A stretch of DNA of 64,000 bases from UBA961 sp014191195 (GCA_964204605.1 OZ123195.1:496001-560000); one strand, 5' to 3'; positions 35,476-44,393 are shown, counted from the stretch's first letter. Notes: generated by a model from the letters alone, not told the origin. Translations and numbers: made by a program.

Positions 35476-36504
35476 ATGAATCATATTTCAAAAAGAAAAC
35501 AAGACCATGTTGATTTATGTGTTAATCACAATATGAATCATAAAAGTAAAACAACTGGTCTAGAATGCTATGAGTTTATTCATAATGCTCTCCCTGAAAT
35601 TAATTATGAAGATATATCTACAGCTTCTTTTTTCTTAAACAAAGAAATTGCGGCTCCTCTTTTTATTTCATCTATGACTGGTGGCTTTAAAGGTGCCATT
35701 AGTATCAATCAACAATTAGCAGAGATTGCATCTACTTTGAATATTCCCTTGGGAATTGGATCATTGAGAATTGCACTTCACGATTCATCGGTACATGACT
35801 CTTTTACAATTATAAAACACATAGTTGGTGATACTATACCACTTTTTGGGAATATAGGCGCAGCTGAAATTGCACAAACAAGCAATCATGCCCCTTTATT
35901 ATCAATATTAGAAAAATGTTATGCTGATGCTATTGCAATTCATTTAAACCCACTTCAAGAATTACTTCAGCCTGAGGGTAATCCTCAATTTAAAGGAGTT
36001 TTACATGGAATAGAATCTTTCATAAAACTGTATGAGAAACCTGTTATTGTAAAGGAAGTAGGTGCTGGAATTTCTATGAATGTTGCTAGGAAATTATTAG
36101 ATATTGGTATTACTGCAATTGATGTTGCTGGAGCTGGTGGAACTAGCTGGGCTGGTGTTGAATTAAGTAGAAATTCTGATACATCTTGTGAAAGCTTTTT
36201 ATGGGATTGGGGAATTCCCACTTCTGAATGTATTGAGATGATAGCACCTTTTAAGAAAACACATGCATTCGAATTATATGCATCTGGGGGCATTCAATCT
36301 GCTTTTGATATTGCAATGTCAATTTCTTTAGGAGCAGATTCTGTTGGAATGGCTGGAAGCATTATTAAGTCATTAATTAATGATGGGAATCAAGCAACAT
36401 TAACAATGATAGAAAATCTGATAATAAATGTAAAACGAATAATGTTTTTGACTGGGTCCCACAATATTGAACAATTAAAGTTAGCAACAATTAAAAAGAA
36501 ATAA
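35476..36504 (+). CDS. fni: Type 2 isopentenyl-diphosphate delta-isomerase
   Basis: This 342-residue FMN-dependent enzyme interconverts IPP and DMAPP. The R-K-Q-D-H-V-D-L-C start, S-S-M-T-G-G, N-I-G-A-A (FMN loop), K-E-V-G-A-G-I-S, D-V-A-G-A-G-G-T-S-W-A and A-S-G-G-I-Q-S match Fni/Idi-2. It is translationally linked to dprA. Isoprenoid synthesis needs the FMN made by ribF. Confidence 0.95.
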   Translation: MNHISKRKQDHVDLCVNHNMNHKSKTTGLECYEFIHNALPEINYEDISTASFFLNKEIAAPLFISSMTGGFKGAISINQQLAEIASTLNIPLGIGSLRIALHDSSVHDSFTIIKHIVGDTIPLFGNIGAAEIAQTSNHAPLLSILEKCYADAIAIHLNPLQELLQPEGNPQFKGVLHGIESFIKLYEKPVIVKEVGAGISMNVARKLLDIGITAIDVAGAGGTSWAGVELSRNSDTSCESFLWDWGIPTSECIEMIAPFKKTHAFELYASGGIQSAFDIAMSISLGADSVGMAGSIIKSLINDGNQATLTMIENLIINVKRIMFLTGSHNIEQLKLATIKKK

Positions 36505-36512
36505 GCAGCTAT

Positions 36513-37199
36513 TTATTTAAAATGGGAATCTGCTATACCTTTATTTATAATGTACTTAGAATAGGTTATTGTTGCTTTTCCTACTGAATTTTTGTTTGAA
36601 GCATCTTTTGGCTTATTATCTGTCAACATATCGCCTGTAATAGATTTTGGTAATGAAAATTTAGGCATATCAAATGACAGAACTACTTGTTCTGGCAAAG
36701 CATATTGTTGATATTGTTTTCCATACTTCATTTCTATTAACATGATGCCTGATTTTGTAGTAATTTTCATTTTATGAACGATATTAGTAGCTTCTTCAAT
36801 CCACATTGTAGATGCAATAATTTGTCCAGTATCTGCTAATGGTATTACTTTAATAACACGTAAATTTTTTCCATTGTATACTTCATCTTTTAGGGCTGCT
36901 GCATAATATTCAGTTTCAAGAATAGAGGAAATCGGAAGGCCTGCTCCTTGCTTAGGAAGCATTGAAAATCCATCAGATTTAACACGAACTTGTCCTGGAT
37001 TTCTATAATAAATGGTTGCATGAGAAATAGGAGCTTTTAAAAAATCTATATCAATCTTTATATCAGCTTCAGCCTGGAAATCTTTGACAAGTCTTGTTTT
37101 TGATCGCACTTTTATAAGTAATTCTTCTGGAGATATAGAAGCAATGATATGTGAAAATTGAAAAACAATCAGAAATAATAAGCAATGTTTGATCAACAT
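36513..37199 (-). CDS. LolA-like outer-membrane lipoprotein carrier/sorting protein
   Basis: The 228-residue exported protein has a signal peptide at 1-20. The mature part follows the LolA/LolB beta-sandwich pattern: E-E-L-L-I-K-V-R-S-K-T, then V-K-D-F-Q-A-E-A-D, I-Y-Y-R-N-P-G-Q-V-R-V-K, and W-I-E-E-A-T-N-I-V-H-K-M. The region ~55-60 carries a hydrophobic loop as in LolA. It could chaperone lipoproteins or simply share the fold, as many Bacteroidota exported LolA-like proteins do. It is convergent with fni. Confidence 0.65.
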   Translation of the reverse strand: MLIKHCLLFLIVFQFSHIIASISPEELLIKVRSKTRLVKDFQAEADIKIDIDFLKAPISHATIYYRNPGQVRVKSDGFSMLPKQGAGLPISSILETEYYAAALKDEVYNGKNLRVIKVIPLADTGQIIASTMWIEEATNIVHKMKITTKSGIMLIEMKYGKQYQQYALPEQVVLSFDMPKFSLPKSITGDMLTDNKPKDASNKNSVGKATITYSKYIINKGIADSHFK

Positions 37200-37261
37200 G
37201 AATAAGCCTTATGGGGTGAAAAATTACAAACATATATCTACTTTCAAACGGTTCCCTCACA

Positions 37262-38491
37262 TTAATGTTCGGTATAATTCAAATCTTTTGCAAAAGTTTC
37301 TTTTAGTGGAATTAATGCTAATAATGCAATTACAGTACATGCTAAACCAATACTGAGTGCTGAAAACTTCATACCAAGTATAGGAATTAAGGTTGCAAAT
37401 GTTAAAGATATGATATTAAGAGAGCCCCTTGCAATATTGGGAACAGTTGTAGCAACGGTGGCTCGAAGATTTGTTCCAAATTGTTCTGCAGCAATAGTTA
37501 CAAAAATTGCCCAAAATCCAACGGAAATACCTAAAAGGAAAATCCATCCATAAAAGATGGCCACAGATGTAAATGGAAGTAAAAGATATCCAATAACACA
37601 TATAATATTAAAAACAAGGAATTGCTTCATCACTTTTTTTCTGCTTTGATATTTTTGGCTTAGCCAACCGGTTAAAAAATCACCAATGGCAAGTCCAGCA
37701 TAACAAAAAGCTACAGCATCTCCGCCTGTAATACCTGACATAATACCATGTTGCTTAGCAAATTCTGGGGCTAAAGTTACAAGAATACCAACTACAAACC
37801 ACGTTGGCATACCAATCAAAATACAGTAAAGAAATTTCTTTAATAATGCAGGAGTACTTAATAATTGAACAAAACTCCCTTTTTTTATTGATGTGCTTTT
37901 TTGTGCATGCATATCTGAAAACATTGAAGACTCAGACACTTTAATGCGAAGTAAAAGTAGAGAAAACCCCATAATTCCTCCTACAAAAAAAGCAATTCGC
38001 CAATCAAATTTAGCTACAAAATTAGCTAGAATTGCACCTGTTACCCCTATACCAGCTACTATCATGGTTCCATAGCCTCTAGTTTCTTTAGGTAAAATTT
38101 CACTAACAAGTGTAATTCCTACTCCTAATTCACCTGCTAAACCAATACCTGCAATAAATCTTAATACTGCATATTGATCTACTGTTTGCACAAAAGCATT
38201 AGCTATATTAGCAATAGAGTATAAAAGTATAGAGCCAAATAGCGTTGAAACACGTCCTTTTTTATCTCCTAAAATCCCCCAGAATACTCCGCCAATAAGC
38301 ATACCAGCCATTTGCACATTTAATAGAAGTAGCCCTTTACTTGTAATTTCTTCTGATGGTATTCCAAGGGCGATTAAACTTGGAATTCTTACAACACTAA
38401 ATAATAGTAAATCATAGATATCTACAAAATATCCTAAAGCTGCTACTATAACAGCTGCATTGAACAAAATATGTTTCGATTGATGTTTCAT
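37262..38491 (-). CDS. MFS transporter (metabolite/H+ symporter type)
   Basis: The 409-residue protein has twelve predicted membrane helices. The loop 2-3 motif A is G-I-L-G-D-K-K-G-R-V, and R-F-I-A-G-I-G-L-A-G-E-L-G-V-G in helix 4 resembles the AAHS/sugar-porter-like symporters of aromatic acids, citrate or sialic acid. The second-half motif A is degenerate (G-W-L-S-Q-K-Y-Q-S-R-K-K). The substrate cannot be fixed. The 18-base gap to the next gene upstream suggests it belongs to the 42.4-37.3 kb minus-strand unit. Confidence 0.85.
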   Translation of the reverse strand: MKHQSKHILFNAAVIVAALGYFVDIYDLLLFSVVRIPSLIALGIPSEEITSKGLLLLNVQMAGMLIGGVFWGILGDKKGRVSTLFGSILLYSIANIANAFVQTVDQYAVLRFIAGIGLAGELGVGITLVSEILPKETRGYGTMIVAGIGVTGAILANFVAKFDWRIAFFVGGIMGFSLLLLRIKVSESSMFSDMHAQKSTSIKKGSFVQLLSTPALLKKFLYCILIGMPTWFVVGILVTLAPEFAKQHGIMSGITGGDAVAFCYAGLAIGDFLTGWLSQKYQSRKKVMKQFLVFNIICVIGYLLLPFTSVAIFYGWIFLLGISVGFWAIFVTIAAEQFGTNLRATVATTVPNIARGSLNIISLTFATLIPILGMKFSALSIGLACTVIALLALIPLKETFAKDLNYTEH

Positions 38492-38508
38492 TTCTTTTAT
38501 ATCGTAAA

Positions 38509-39438
38509 TTAATGCCTACCACTGAAATATGTATTCTCTAAAAAATCGTCTTGATAATCCGTAGATTTTTTATCCTCGAATTCATCTAATTTTTCAGGAA
38601 TATCACTGTATTTATATGCAATTCCTGTTGCTATTTTTATTAATTGCTGCGCTTTCTGAATATCTTCTTGATATGTATGAATTTGTAACTCTAATGATTT
38701 CCTATGATTCGATATCCATTGATCATCCTGCAAGCCTAATTCATAGATAAAAGGAATTTGTTTTTTTAGCTCTTGTAATTTCTTTTCTTCTATTGATTTG
38801 ATATGTAAAAGTCTTTCTAATTCTTTTTGTTGATCAAGTATAGACATCTCAAAAGATGTATCTGGCTTCATTTTATCTATCAATAAAGAATACAGAGCTC
38901 GAATTGAGTTTATATTACGATCGGTAAATCCTTGTTGTAACATATGCCAATACTTATCAACCATTAGTTGATTTTTATTTGTATCTGGATGCAGTAATTT
39001 AGCTAGCTCTCTATATTTCTGCATTAATTCTTGAGAGTTTTGGGGCTCTTGCAGAGATGAATAATACGCTTGTTTCTTTTGAATCCTATCAAAAGCATCA
39101 TTAAGTCGTGATTTTAAGGAAAGATATTCTTTGTCTACAATCTTATGAACTAAAGCAATGATTTCAGGAGTTAGTTTCTCACCTCTTTGATGCTTCATCA
39201 TTAATAGTTCTGCTCGCCTTTGTAATTCTGATGATTCCAAAGCTTTTCTTTGAATTTCTATTTCTAATAATCTAAAATTATCATCATAGTCTTTAAGCAA
39301 TAATGGTTTTAGTTGCTGATTTAAATAAAAATACTGCTCATGAATTGAATTAATCTCTTCTTTGATTGTTTTGATTGAGATCAATATCGATTCATCAATA
39401 ATTATTGAATTATTCTGTTTAACTAAGTCCTTTTTCAT
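38509..39438 (-). CDS. Coiled-coil protein with J-domain-like HPD motif
   Basis: The 309-residue, highly charged, almost all-helical soluble protein has coiled-coil segments at ~20-130 and ~200-280. At 139-190 is Q-K-Y-R-E-L-A-K-L-L-H-P-D-T-N-K-N with the H-P-D at 150-152, the signature that lets J-domains stimulate DnaK ATPase; the following helix fits. No zinc-finger or client-binding C-domain is present. It starts right after the lipoprotein gene stop and is probably part of the YfhO operon. A DnaK co-chaperone role is inference. Confidence 0.65.
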   Translation of the reverse strand: MKKDLVKQNNSIIIDESILISIKTIKEEINSIHEQYFYLNQQLKPLLLKDYDDNFRLLEIEIQRKALESSELQRRAELLMMKHQRGEKLTPEIIALVHKIVDKEYLSLKSRLNDAFDRIQKKQAYYSSLQEPQNSQELMQKYRELAKLLHPDTNKNQLMVDKYWHMLQQGFTDRNINSIRALYSLLIDKMKPDTSFEMSILDQQKELERLLHIKSIEEKKLQELKKQIPFIYELGLQDDQWISNHRKSLELQIHTYQEDIQKAQQLIKIATGIAYKYSDIPEKLDEFEDKKSTDYQDDFLENTYFSGRH

Positions 39439-40080
39439 TTATTTACTGCGATTATCTAAGGGCATAAATGATGTGAAAACAAGTCCTATATCCTTACTTG
39501 TATCAAATAACTGTTTTTGTTTTGTGATGATACATGTATGAAAAACCGTAGAACTTGATACAAAAAACTCACTACAGCCATATAAAGAATCTTGTTGCTG
39601 AAGTGGAAATGCATAAAAAACTCGTAAACCATGAAATTTTTGAGTTGTGCTATTTTTGATAATTGACATCGATATGGATGTTTTGCCTTGTAAATCATGT
39701 ATAAATGCTGTAGCAGACATCTCAAGTATGTCATTTGATGTTCTTTTAGAGATAGCATCTTTGCCATATTCACTTTTACTGATAAACAGTTTTAATTCCT
39801 TATCGGCATCATTTGCAAAGACAGTATATCTCGCTTTGCCCAATTCTGTTTGAATGATTTCAGGATTACTATACTGCAAATTTCCAAATGGCTTACTAAG
39901 ATGAACATTAAAACTAGAGTCTGTATCAGAAAAAGAAATAGATGCAGGCCATTGCTGGCTTTGTATTGTCTTCCTTTTATTTGATGGTTCTAATTCTTCT
40001 TGTTGATTGCACGAAGTAAGAAATCCGCATGATGTAATTAAAATACTAATGATCAATGAGGCATATTTTGTAGGTTTCAT
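39439..40080 (-). CDS. Lipoprotein of unknown function
   Basis: The 213-residue protein has a lipoprotein signal peptide: basic start, hydrophobic stretch and the lipobox L-T-S-C at ~21-24. The mature part is beta-rich (S-I-S-F-S-D-T-D-S-S-F-N-V-H) and resembles GldD or generic gliding-type lipoproteins only in general composition, so no family is assigned. Its start overlaps the YfhO gene stop by 4 bases, indicating coupled translation. Confidence 0.6.
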   Translation of the reverse strand: MKPTKYASLIISILITSCGFLTSCNQQEELEPSNKRKTIQSQQWPASISFSDTDSSFNVHLSKPFGNLQYSNPEIIQTELGKARYTVFANDADKELKLFISKSEYGKDAISKRTSNDILEMSATAFIHDLQGKTSISMSIIKNSTTQKFHGLRVFYAFPLQQQDSLYGCSEFFVSSSTVFHTCIITKQKQLFDTSKDIGLVFTSFMPLDNRSK

Positions 40081-42395
40081 TTTTTCTTTTTGTTTATAAA
40101 AAACAGGATAAAGCCTATTATAGCATACAATGAAATACTAGATACACTAATCATTTTACCTTTTTCATACGATTCAGATTCGAAGTACATTTCTACTATA
40201 TGTTTGCCTTTGGGTATTTCTATTGCTCGTAATGACCAATTAGCTCTTAGCAATTCTACATCATTACCGTCTATTTTTGCCTTCCAACCCGGATACCATA
40301 TCTCGCTAATACATAATAATCCTGGTTCATCTGTAGATACTGTAAAGGATTGCTTTGTTGCATTATAAGAATCGAGTTTAATGGTATGTTGAACAGAGTC
40401 TGGGAATTTTCTTGAATAGTTAAGAAGTGGTTTTTTTTCTAATAATGCTTTATGTGCTAATTGAGTAGTAATAGAAGATAAAGCAGATTGTAAAGCAGGT
40501 TCATTTTCATAAACTTCGATATCATATACCATTCGAGCATGGCCCAAAGAAGAAGTTCTTTCTTTAAAATAGATGCTATTTTGTGATGAGTCTAATGCTA
40601 ATTCATATCTAATATTCAAGACATCAAACATATCTTTTTGTGAAGCAATGGGAGGATTTCTTCTTTGCAGCAAGATTGGATTATATCCTTCATACAGCAT
40701 AATTCCTGATGACATTCCACCATTTCTTTGCATTGCCATTCCTAATTCTCTACTACGCATAGAGACTCTAAATATATTTTTTGGTGTTTTAGCTGCTAAT
40801 TGTTGTGTGATATCATTTTGCATTATATATAGATCTTTGGGATTTTTTTTAGATCCATGAAAACCGTGATAATTATAATACAAATCTGTAAAAGCTATAA
40901 TACAAAGAAGCGCTCCAGCAATATGAACTTTAATAATTGATTTTGCATATAAGAACACTATAAAGAGTACTAAACAACTGAATAAAAGAATGATAATACT
41001 TTGTGAATTAATATATGAAAGTAATCCTACTGATTGTTGAATCGCTATAGAAGAGGGGATTATACCAAGTAATGAACACAATGAGATAATCAATGGTAAA
41101 GATATTAGAGAAGGAATCAGGTAATTATTTTTATTGTCATGAATGAGTTTTTTTAGAGAATCAAATCCTAATCCAGCCAAAAAAGAACATCCAAAAGACA
41201 TATAAAACATCATTCTGCCGGGATTTCTGAATTGTCCAAATATTGGCACACCCCATAATAGATGATGTAAAAATCCATTATTACCCAAGGCATATAGATA
41301 AGCAAAAAATGATAATGAGAGTACTGTCCCAACTATGGGGAGTGATATATTTGAGTATATAGCCAATATTGCTAAAACCAATGCTGTGATGCCAAAATAA
41401 AATCCAGTATCCCAATACCAGTGAGATTGAACAGGTTGATCATCTGCACCTAACATAGCAAATGTTTCTTGCTCGGATTTTGCATTTGGATTTCCTGTAA
41501 TGTGGCCATAAATATTGGGAATTATTGCAGTGAAAATTTGTCCTGGATTCATTGATCCATCGGTGGTCTTTTCATAGGTAATGTCATTTCTTTCGGAATA
41601 CGAAGCTAACTCTAATCCGGGTACATATTGAATTGCAGCAATAGAAGATGCCATGATTACAGGTATTGCCATGGCTATGAGATGATAGATAGATTTTTGG
41701 ATATTTCCTTGTTTTGATTGCAAAGAATGAACTAATAACCACAATCCATAAACAGCTAAAAAGATTAAGATATATGCTGAAGTTTGCGCATGTCCTGCCA
41801 ATACTGCAATTCCTAATAGTATTCCACTATAAAGAGTATTAAGCCAATTTGACGCTAAAATGCCTTTTTCGAAATGATAAAGAATAAAAGGAAATAGTGA
41901 TAATTGATATACTATCATAGGATGATTTGTCTTTAAAGCCATAGACCCACAAAATGCGAATGAAATTGCAGATAAGATTGCTCCCCACATACTGATATTT
42001 TTAGATTTAGCATAAAAGGCCATGCCAAATTGTGCAAGAACAAAATGAAGTATAATGAGATATTCAATGATTTTAGGAGCTATTAATCCAGTTTCAGGAT
42101 TATAGAAAAACTTTAAAAACCAATGTCCCGGATAAAAATATTGCGCTTGAAAATCTGCTAAGAAAGGCATTCCATTAAACAGGAATGGATTCCACAGTGG
42201 TAATTCGCCTTTATAGTCCATGCTAGCACCATAACTCAGCATTGGGTATACATATTCAGTGATATCATCCCAAAAAAAAGATTTCCCGAATAGGATATCC
42301 GAGAAAAAGAATAGGGTTGTGACGATAAAAATGGCAGATGCAATTGGCCATGAAAAGCTTTGTTTATCAGTATTAGCAGGTGATGTAGATTTCAT
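40077..42395 (-). CDS. YfhO-family membrane protein
   Basis: The 772-residue integral membrane protein has about a dozen hydrophobic helices in the first ~530 residues. The first loop has F-W-D-D-I-T-E-Y-V-Y-P (~36-46), the acidic motif expected of GT-C-type enzymes. A periplasmic beta domain (~560-740) ends in S-E-I-W-Y-P-G-W-K-A-K-I-D-G and R-A-I-E-I-P-K-G-K-H-I-V-E-M, diagnostic of YfhO proteins. A last helix and a Lys tail follow. Such proteins are thought to transfer sugars from polyprenyl donors to cell-wall glycopolymers or glycolipids. It is the first gene of a minus-strand unit with the lipoprotein and J-like genes. Confidence 0.87.
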   Translation of the reverse strand: MKSTSPANTDKQSFSWPIASAIFIVTTLFFFSDILFGKSFFWDDITEYVYPMLSYGASMDYKGELPLWNPFLFNGMPFLADFQAQYFYPGHWFLKFFYNPETGLIAPKIIEYLIILHFVLAQFGMAFYAKSKNISMWGAILSAISFAFCGSMALKTNHPMIVYQLSLFPFILYHFEKGILASNWLNTLYSGILLGIAVLAGHAQTSAYILIFLAVYGLWLLVHSLQSKQGNIQKSIYHLIAMAIPVIMASSIAAIQYVPGLELASYSERNDITYEKTTDGSMNPGQIFTAIIPNIYGHITGNPNAKSEQETFAMLGADDQPVQSHWYWDTGFYFGITALVLAILAIYSNISLPIVGTVLSLSFFAYLYALGNNGFLHHLLWGVPIFGQFRNPGRMMFYMSFGCSFLAGLGFDSLKKLIHDNKNNYLIPSLISLPLIISLCSLLGIIPSSIAIQQSVGLLSYINSQSIIILLFSCLVLFIVFLYAKSIIKVHIAGALLCIIAFTDLYYNYHGFHGSKKNPKDLYIMQNDITQQLAAKTPKNIFRVSMRSRELGMAMQRNGGMSSGIMLYEGYNPILLQRRNPPIASQKDMFDVLNIRYELALDSSQNSIYFKERTSSLGHARMVYDIEVYENEPALQSALSSITTQLAHKALLEKKPLLNYSRKFPDSVQHTIKLDSYNATKQSFTVSTDEPGLLCISEIWYPGWKAKIDGNDVELLRANWSLRAIEIPKGKHIVEMYFESESYEKGKMISVSSISLYAIIGFILFFINKKKK

Positions 42396-42476
42396 ATTAA
42401 GTGTTCAAGATATGCAATGCAAAAATTCATTAGTGCAAATTACCTTGTGCACGTTCTATTTCCAAAGAGGAATCAC

Positions 42477-42507
42477 TTGAATGTGATGTTTCAACAAACT
42501 AATTTTG
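42477..42507 (+). promoter_or_regulatory. Promoter of yqeY (TTG-N20-TAnnTTTG)
   Basis: TTG at 42477-42479, a 20-base spacer and TAATTTTG at 42500-42507 fit the Bacteroidota consensus. The ATG lies 27 bases downstream with AAAAGGA before it. Confidence 0.65.
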
Positions 42508-42533
42508 CGAAACATTAATAAAAAGGACATATC

Positions 42534-42989
42534 ATGCAATTTGAACAATTAGTAAATGAGCACATGAAAGAGGCAATGAAATCTGGTGATAGACTTCGCC
42601 TTGACACATTAAGAATGCTGAGAGCTGCTATTATTGAGTTTCATAAAAGTGGAAATGCACAAAATGGTATGACAGAAGAAGATGAGCAAAAAATTTTGCT
42701 GAATGCTGCAAAAAAACGTAAAGATGCAATTGAAATGTATAAGCAAGCGAATAGATCTGATTTACAAGAAAAAGAGGAACTTGAGCTACACATCATTCAA
42801 TCATATCTTCCTAAGCAATTATCTGAAGAAGAGATCTATGCTGCAATTAATGCATTAATCATTCAAACTGGTGCACAAGGTCCAAAAGATATGGGTAAAG
42901 TAATGGGTTTAGCCATGAAAGAGCTAAGAGGCAAGGCCGATGGAACAACAGTCCAAGCAATACTTAAATCAATCTTAAATCCTGCTTAA
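42534..42989 (+). CDS. yqeY: GatB/YqeY domain protein
   Basis: The 151-residue protein is homologous to the C-terminal tRNA-binding domain of GatB. It shows D-T-L-R-M-L-R-A-A-I near the start, R-K-D-A-I-E-M-Y-K-Q-A-N-R-x-D-L in the middle, and Y-L-P-K-Q-L-S-E-E-E, D-M-G-K-V-M and G-K-A-D-G-x-x-V towards the end, all diagnostic. Family members probably bind tRNA or aid amidotransferase function; the exact role is not established. The stop is directly followed by the ATG of a DUF2256 gene. Confidence 0.95.
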   Translation: MQFEQLVNEHMKEAMKSGDRLRLDTLRMLRAAIIEFHKSGNAQNGMTEEDEQKILLNAAKKRKDAIEMYKQANRSDLQEKEELELHIIQSYLPKQLSEEEIYAAINALIIQTGAQGPKDMGKVMGLAMKELRGKADGTTVQAILKSILNPA

Positions 42990-43127
42990 ATGAAAGGTGT
43001 AAAAAAACAAAATCTACCTACTAAAACATGCAAAACATGTTCTAGAGAGTTTTCATGGAGAAAAAAGTGGGAGAAAGATTGGGATCAAGTACTTTATTGT
43101 AGCAAAGCTTGTAGCAAACATAAATAG
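42990..43127 (+). CDS. DUF2256 small zinc-ribbon-like protein
   Basis: A 45-residue reading frame starts immediately after the yqeY stop. It reads M-K-G-V-K-K-Q-N-L-P-T-K-T-C-K-T-C and later F-S-W-R-K-K-W-E-K-D-W, then Y-C-S-K-A-C-S-K, which matches DUF2256. The two CxxC/CxxxC pairs are expected to hold a zinc ion. DUF2256 genes often accompany cryptochrome/photolyase genes, but none is present here. It is co-transcribed with yqeY. The function is unknown. Confidence 0.88.
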   Translation: MKGVKKQNLPTKTCKTCSREFSWRKKWEKDWDQVLYCSKACSKHK

Positions 43128-43180
43128 ATAAAAGATTCGCATTGAGAATATGCCACCCCTCTTTGTAGAGCGTATTTAAT

Positions 43181-43230
43181 CTCTTATTCCCCTCGTGTGA
43201 GGGGCAGCCCGCAGGGCGGGGTGAGAAATA
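43181..43230 (+). repeat. Two-hairpin dispersed repeat, copy 1
   Basis: CTCTTATT is followed by CCCCTC-GTGT-GAGGGG and GCCC-GCA-GGGC, ending GGGGTGAGAAA. It is strongly GC-rich against the AT-rich surroundings. Its relatives are at 43280 and 44346. Confidence 0.8.
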
Positions 43231-43279
43231 CCCACACCCTGACAAATCAGAATTTGGCACCCATATAGAGGGGAATTAA

Positions 43280-43330
43280 CTCTTATTCCCCTCATGCGAG
43301 GGGAGCCCACAGGGCGGGGTGGGAAAAATA
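43280..43330 (+). repeat. Two-hairpin dispersed repeat, copy 2
   Basis: Same layout as copy 1 (CCCCTC-ATGC-GAGGGG, then GCCC-ACA-GGGC, GGGGTGGGAAA) with scattered substitutions that keep the first stem. The two copies share some upstream flank (CACCC...AGAG). Confidence 0.8.
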
Positions 43331-43515
43331 TTGTAGTATCAAAAAAAAACTCCATGATCGGAGCTTTGTGTTGATTGATATACAATTTATTATGTATATT
43401 TAACAGCACTTAACAGTAATCAAAGAAGTGTGCGTATATCGTTATGTTAGACAATACACTATATCATAACTGCTTATACAATAATTAATATAGTTTTCAA
43501 TATTGAGAGTTTCCG

Positions 43516-44208
43516 ATGAAGAATTTGATTTACTCTATCTTTTTTTCAATGTTACTGATAGCTAGTTGTAAAGATAATGCAACTGTAAGTCCAGAACCTA
43601 TTGATTCAGATTCTGTTTTTACTGATGTACGTGATGGCTACAAATACAGCATCAAAATGATAGGTACACAAAAATGGATATTGAAAAATTTAAATGCTGA
43701 TAGATATCGCAATGGCGACACCATCCGGCATGCACGTACTGAAGAAGAATGGCAGGATGCTGAAGCAAAGAATGAAGGAGCTTGGTGTTACTATTTACAT
43801 GATCAAAGGCTCGGTGAAGTTTATGGCAAACTGTACAATTGGCATGCGGTCAACGACCCAAGACAAATAGCTCCTAAAGGCTATCATGTGCCAAGCGATG
43901 CAGAGTGGACTGCATTAACATTGTTTTTAGGAGGAGAGAACAAAGCGGGTTATAAAATGAAGAGTACTACTGGCTGGTTCTTCAATGGCAATGGAGATAA
44001 TAGCAGTGGATTTAATGGTCTGCCAGCTGGCGTCTGTGATGATAATGGAGATTTCGAGTATATCTCATTGGCTGGTGCTTGGTGGAGTTCTACAAGTTTT
44101 GATACGCGTGATGCCTGGTTACGGGGTATGCGTGCTGATTCTGCAACGGTGGGCCGCCAAGAAGACAATAAAGGCAATGGCTTATCTATTCGTTGCGTAA
44201 GGGATTAG
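43516..44208 (+). CDS. FISUMP-domain surface lipoprotein (gene D)
   Basis: The 230-residue protein has a lipobox (L-I-A-S-C, ~15-19). The Fibrobacter-succinogenes major paralogous (Fib_succ_major) domain follows, with W-x-x-K-N-L-N, N-W-H-A-V-N-D, A-P-K-G-Y-H-V-P-S-D-A-E-W and W-W-S-S-T, ending G-L-S-I-R-C-V-R-D. The domain folds like C-type lectins/FGE sulfatases and is usually displayed on the cell surface. Bases 44101-44160 are 60% G+C by hand count against an AT-rich rest, and the residues there vary relative to the other FISUMP genes. The same two-hairpin cassette as in two other FISUMP genes follows it. Confidence 0.85.
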   Translation: MKNLIYSIFFSMLLIASCKDNATVSPEPIDSDSVFTDVRDGYKYSIKMIGTQKWILKNLNADRYRNGDTIRHARTEEEWQDAEAKNEGAWCYYLHDQRLGEVYGKLYNWHAVNDPRQIAPKGYHVPSDAEWTALTLFLGGENKAGYKMKSTTGWFFNGNGDNSSGFNGLPAGVCDDNGDFEYISLAGAWWSSTSFDTRDAWLRGMRADSATVGRQEDNKGNGLSIRCVRD

Positions 44209-44253
44209 TCCCTTAGCACCTTTGGGGTTTGGGACGAAGCCCAAATAAAATAC

Positions 44254-44291
44254 AAGGGTTCTGATACATTGATATCAGAACCCTTTTTTAT
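44254..44291 (+). terminator. Terminator of FISUMP gene D
   Basis: AAGGGTTCTGATA (44254-44266) pairs with TATCAGAACCCTT (44273-44285), then T's. The same stem recurs after two other FISUMP genes. Confidence 0.9.
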
Positions 44292-44345
44292 GTATAGTCA
44301 TTAATATATTTTTTTAGGGTGCGGTTCAGTTAGAGATTAATATCT

Positions 44346-44393
44346 CTCTTATTCTCTTCTGAAGGGGTGCCCGCAGGGCGGGATGAGAAAGTC
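44346..44393 (+). repeat. Two-hairpin dispersed repeat, copy 3 (degenerate)
   Basis: CTCTTATTCTCTTCTGAAGGGG and then GCCC-GCA-GGGC, GGGATGAGAAA. The first stem is decayed (CTCTTC/GAAGGGG) while the second is intact. Confidence 0.75.

Larger units (their letters stand above)
43128..43515. other. Intergenic region with two GC-rich two-hairpin repeats
   Basis: This gene-free stretch starts the accessory island. It holds two copies of a ~50-base dispersed repeat (43181-43230 and 43280-43330). A weak minus-strand stem with T-run (CTCC/GGAG, 43341-43363) follows, and then plain AT-rich sequence up to the FISUMP gene. No coding frame is supported. Confidence 0.6.

Noticed and set aside
41000..43000. 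Photolyase/cryptochrome partner for the DUF2256 gene
   Set aside because: No FAD-binding photolyase motif is present nearby; the DUF2256 gene is linked only to yqeY.
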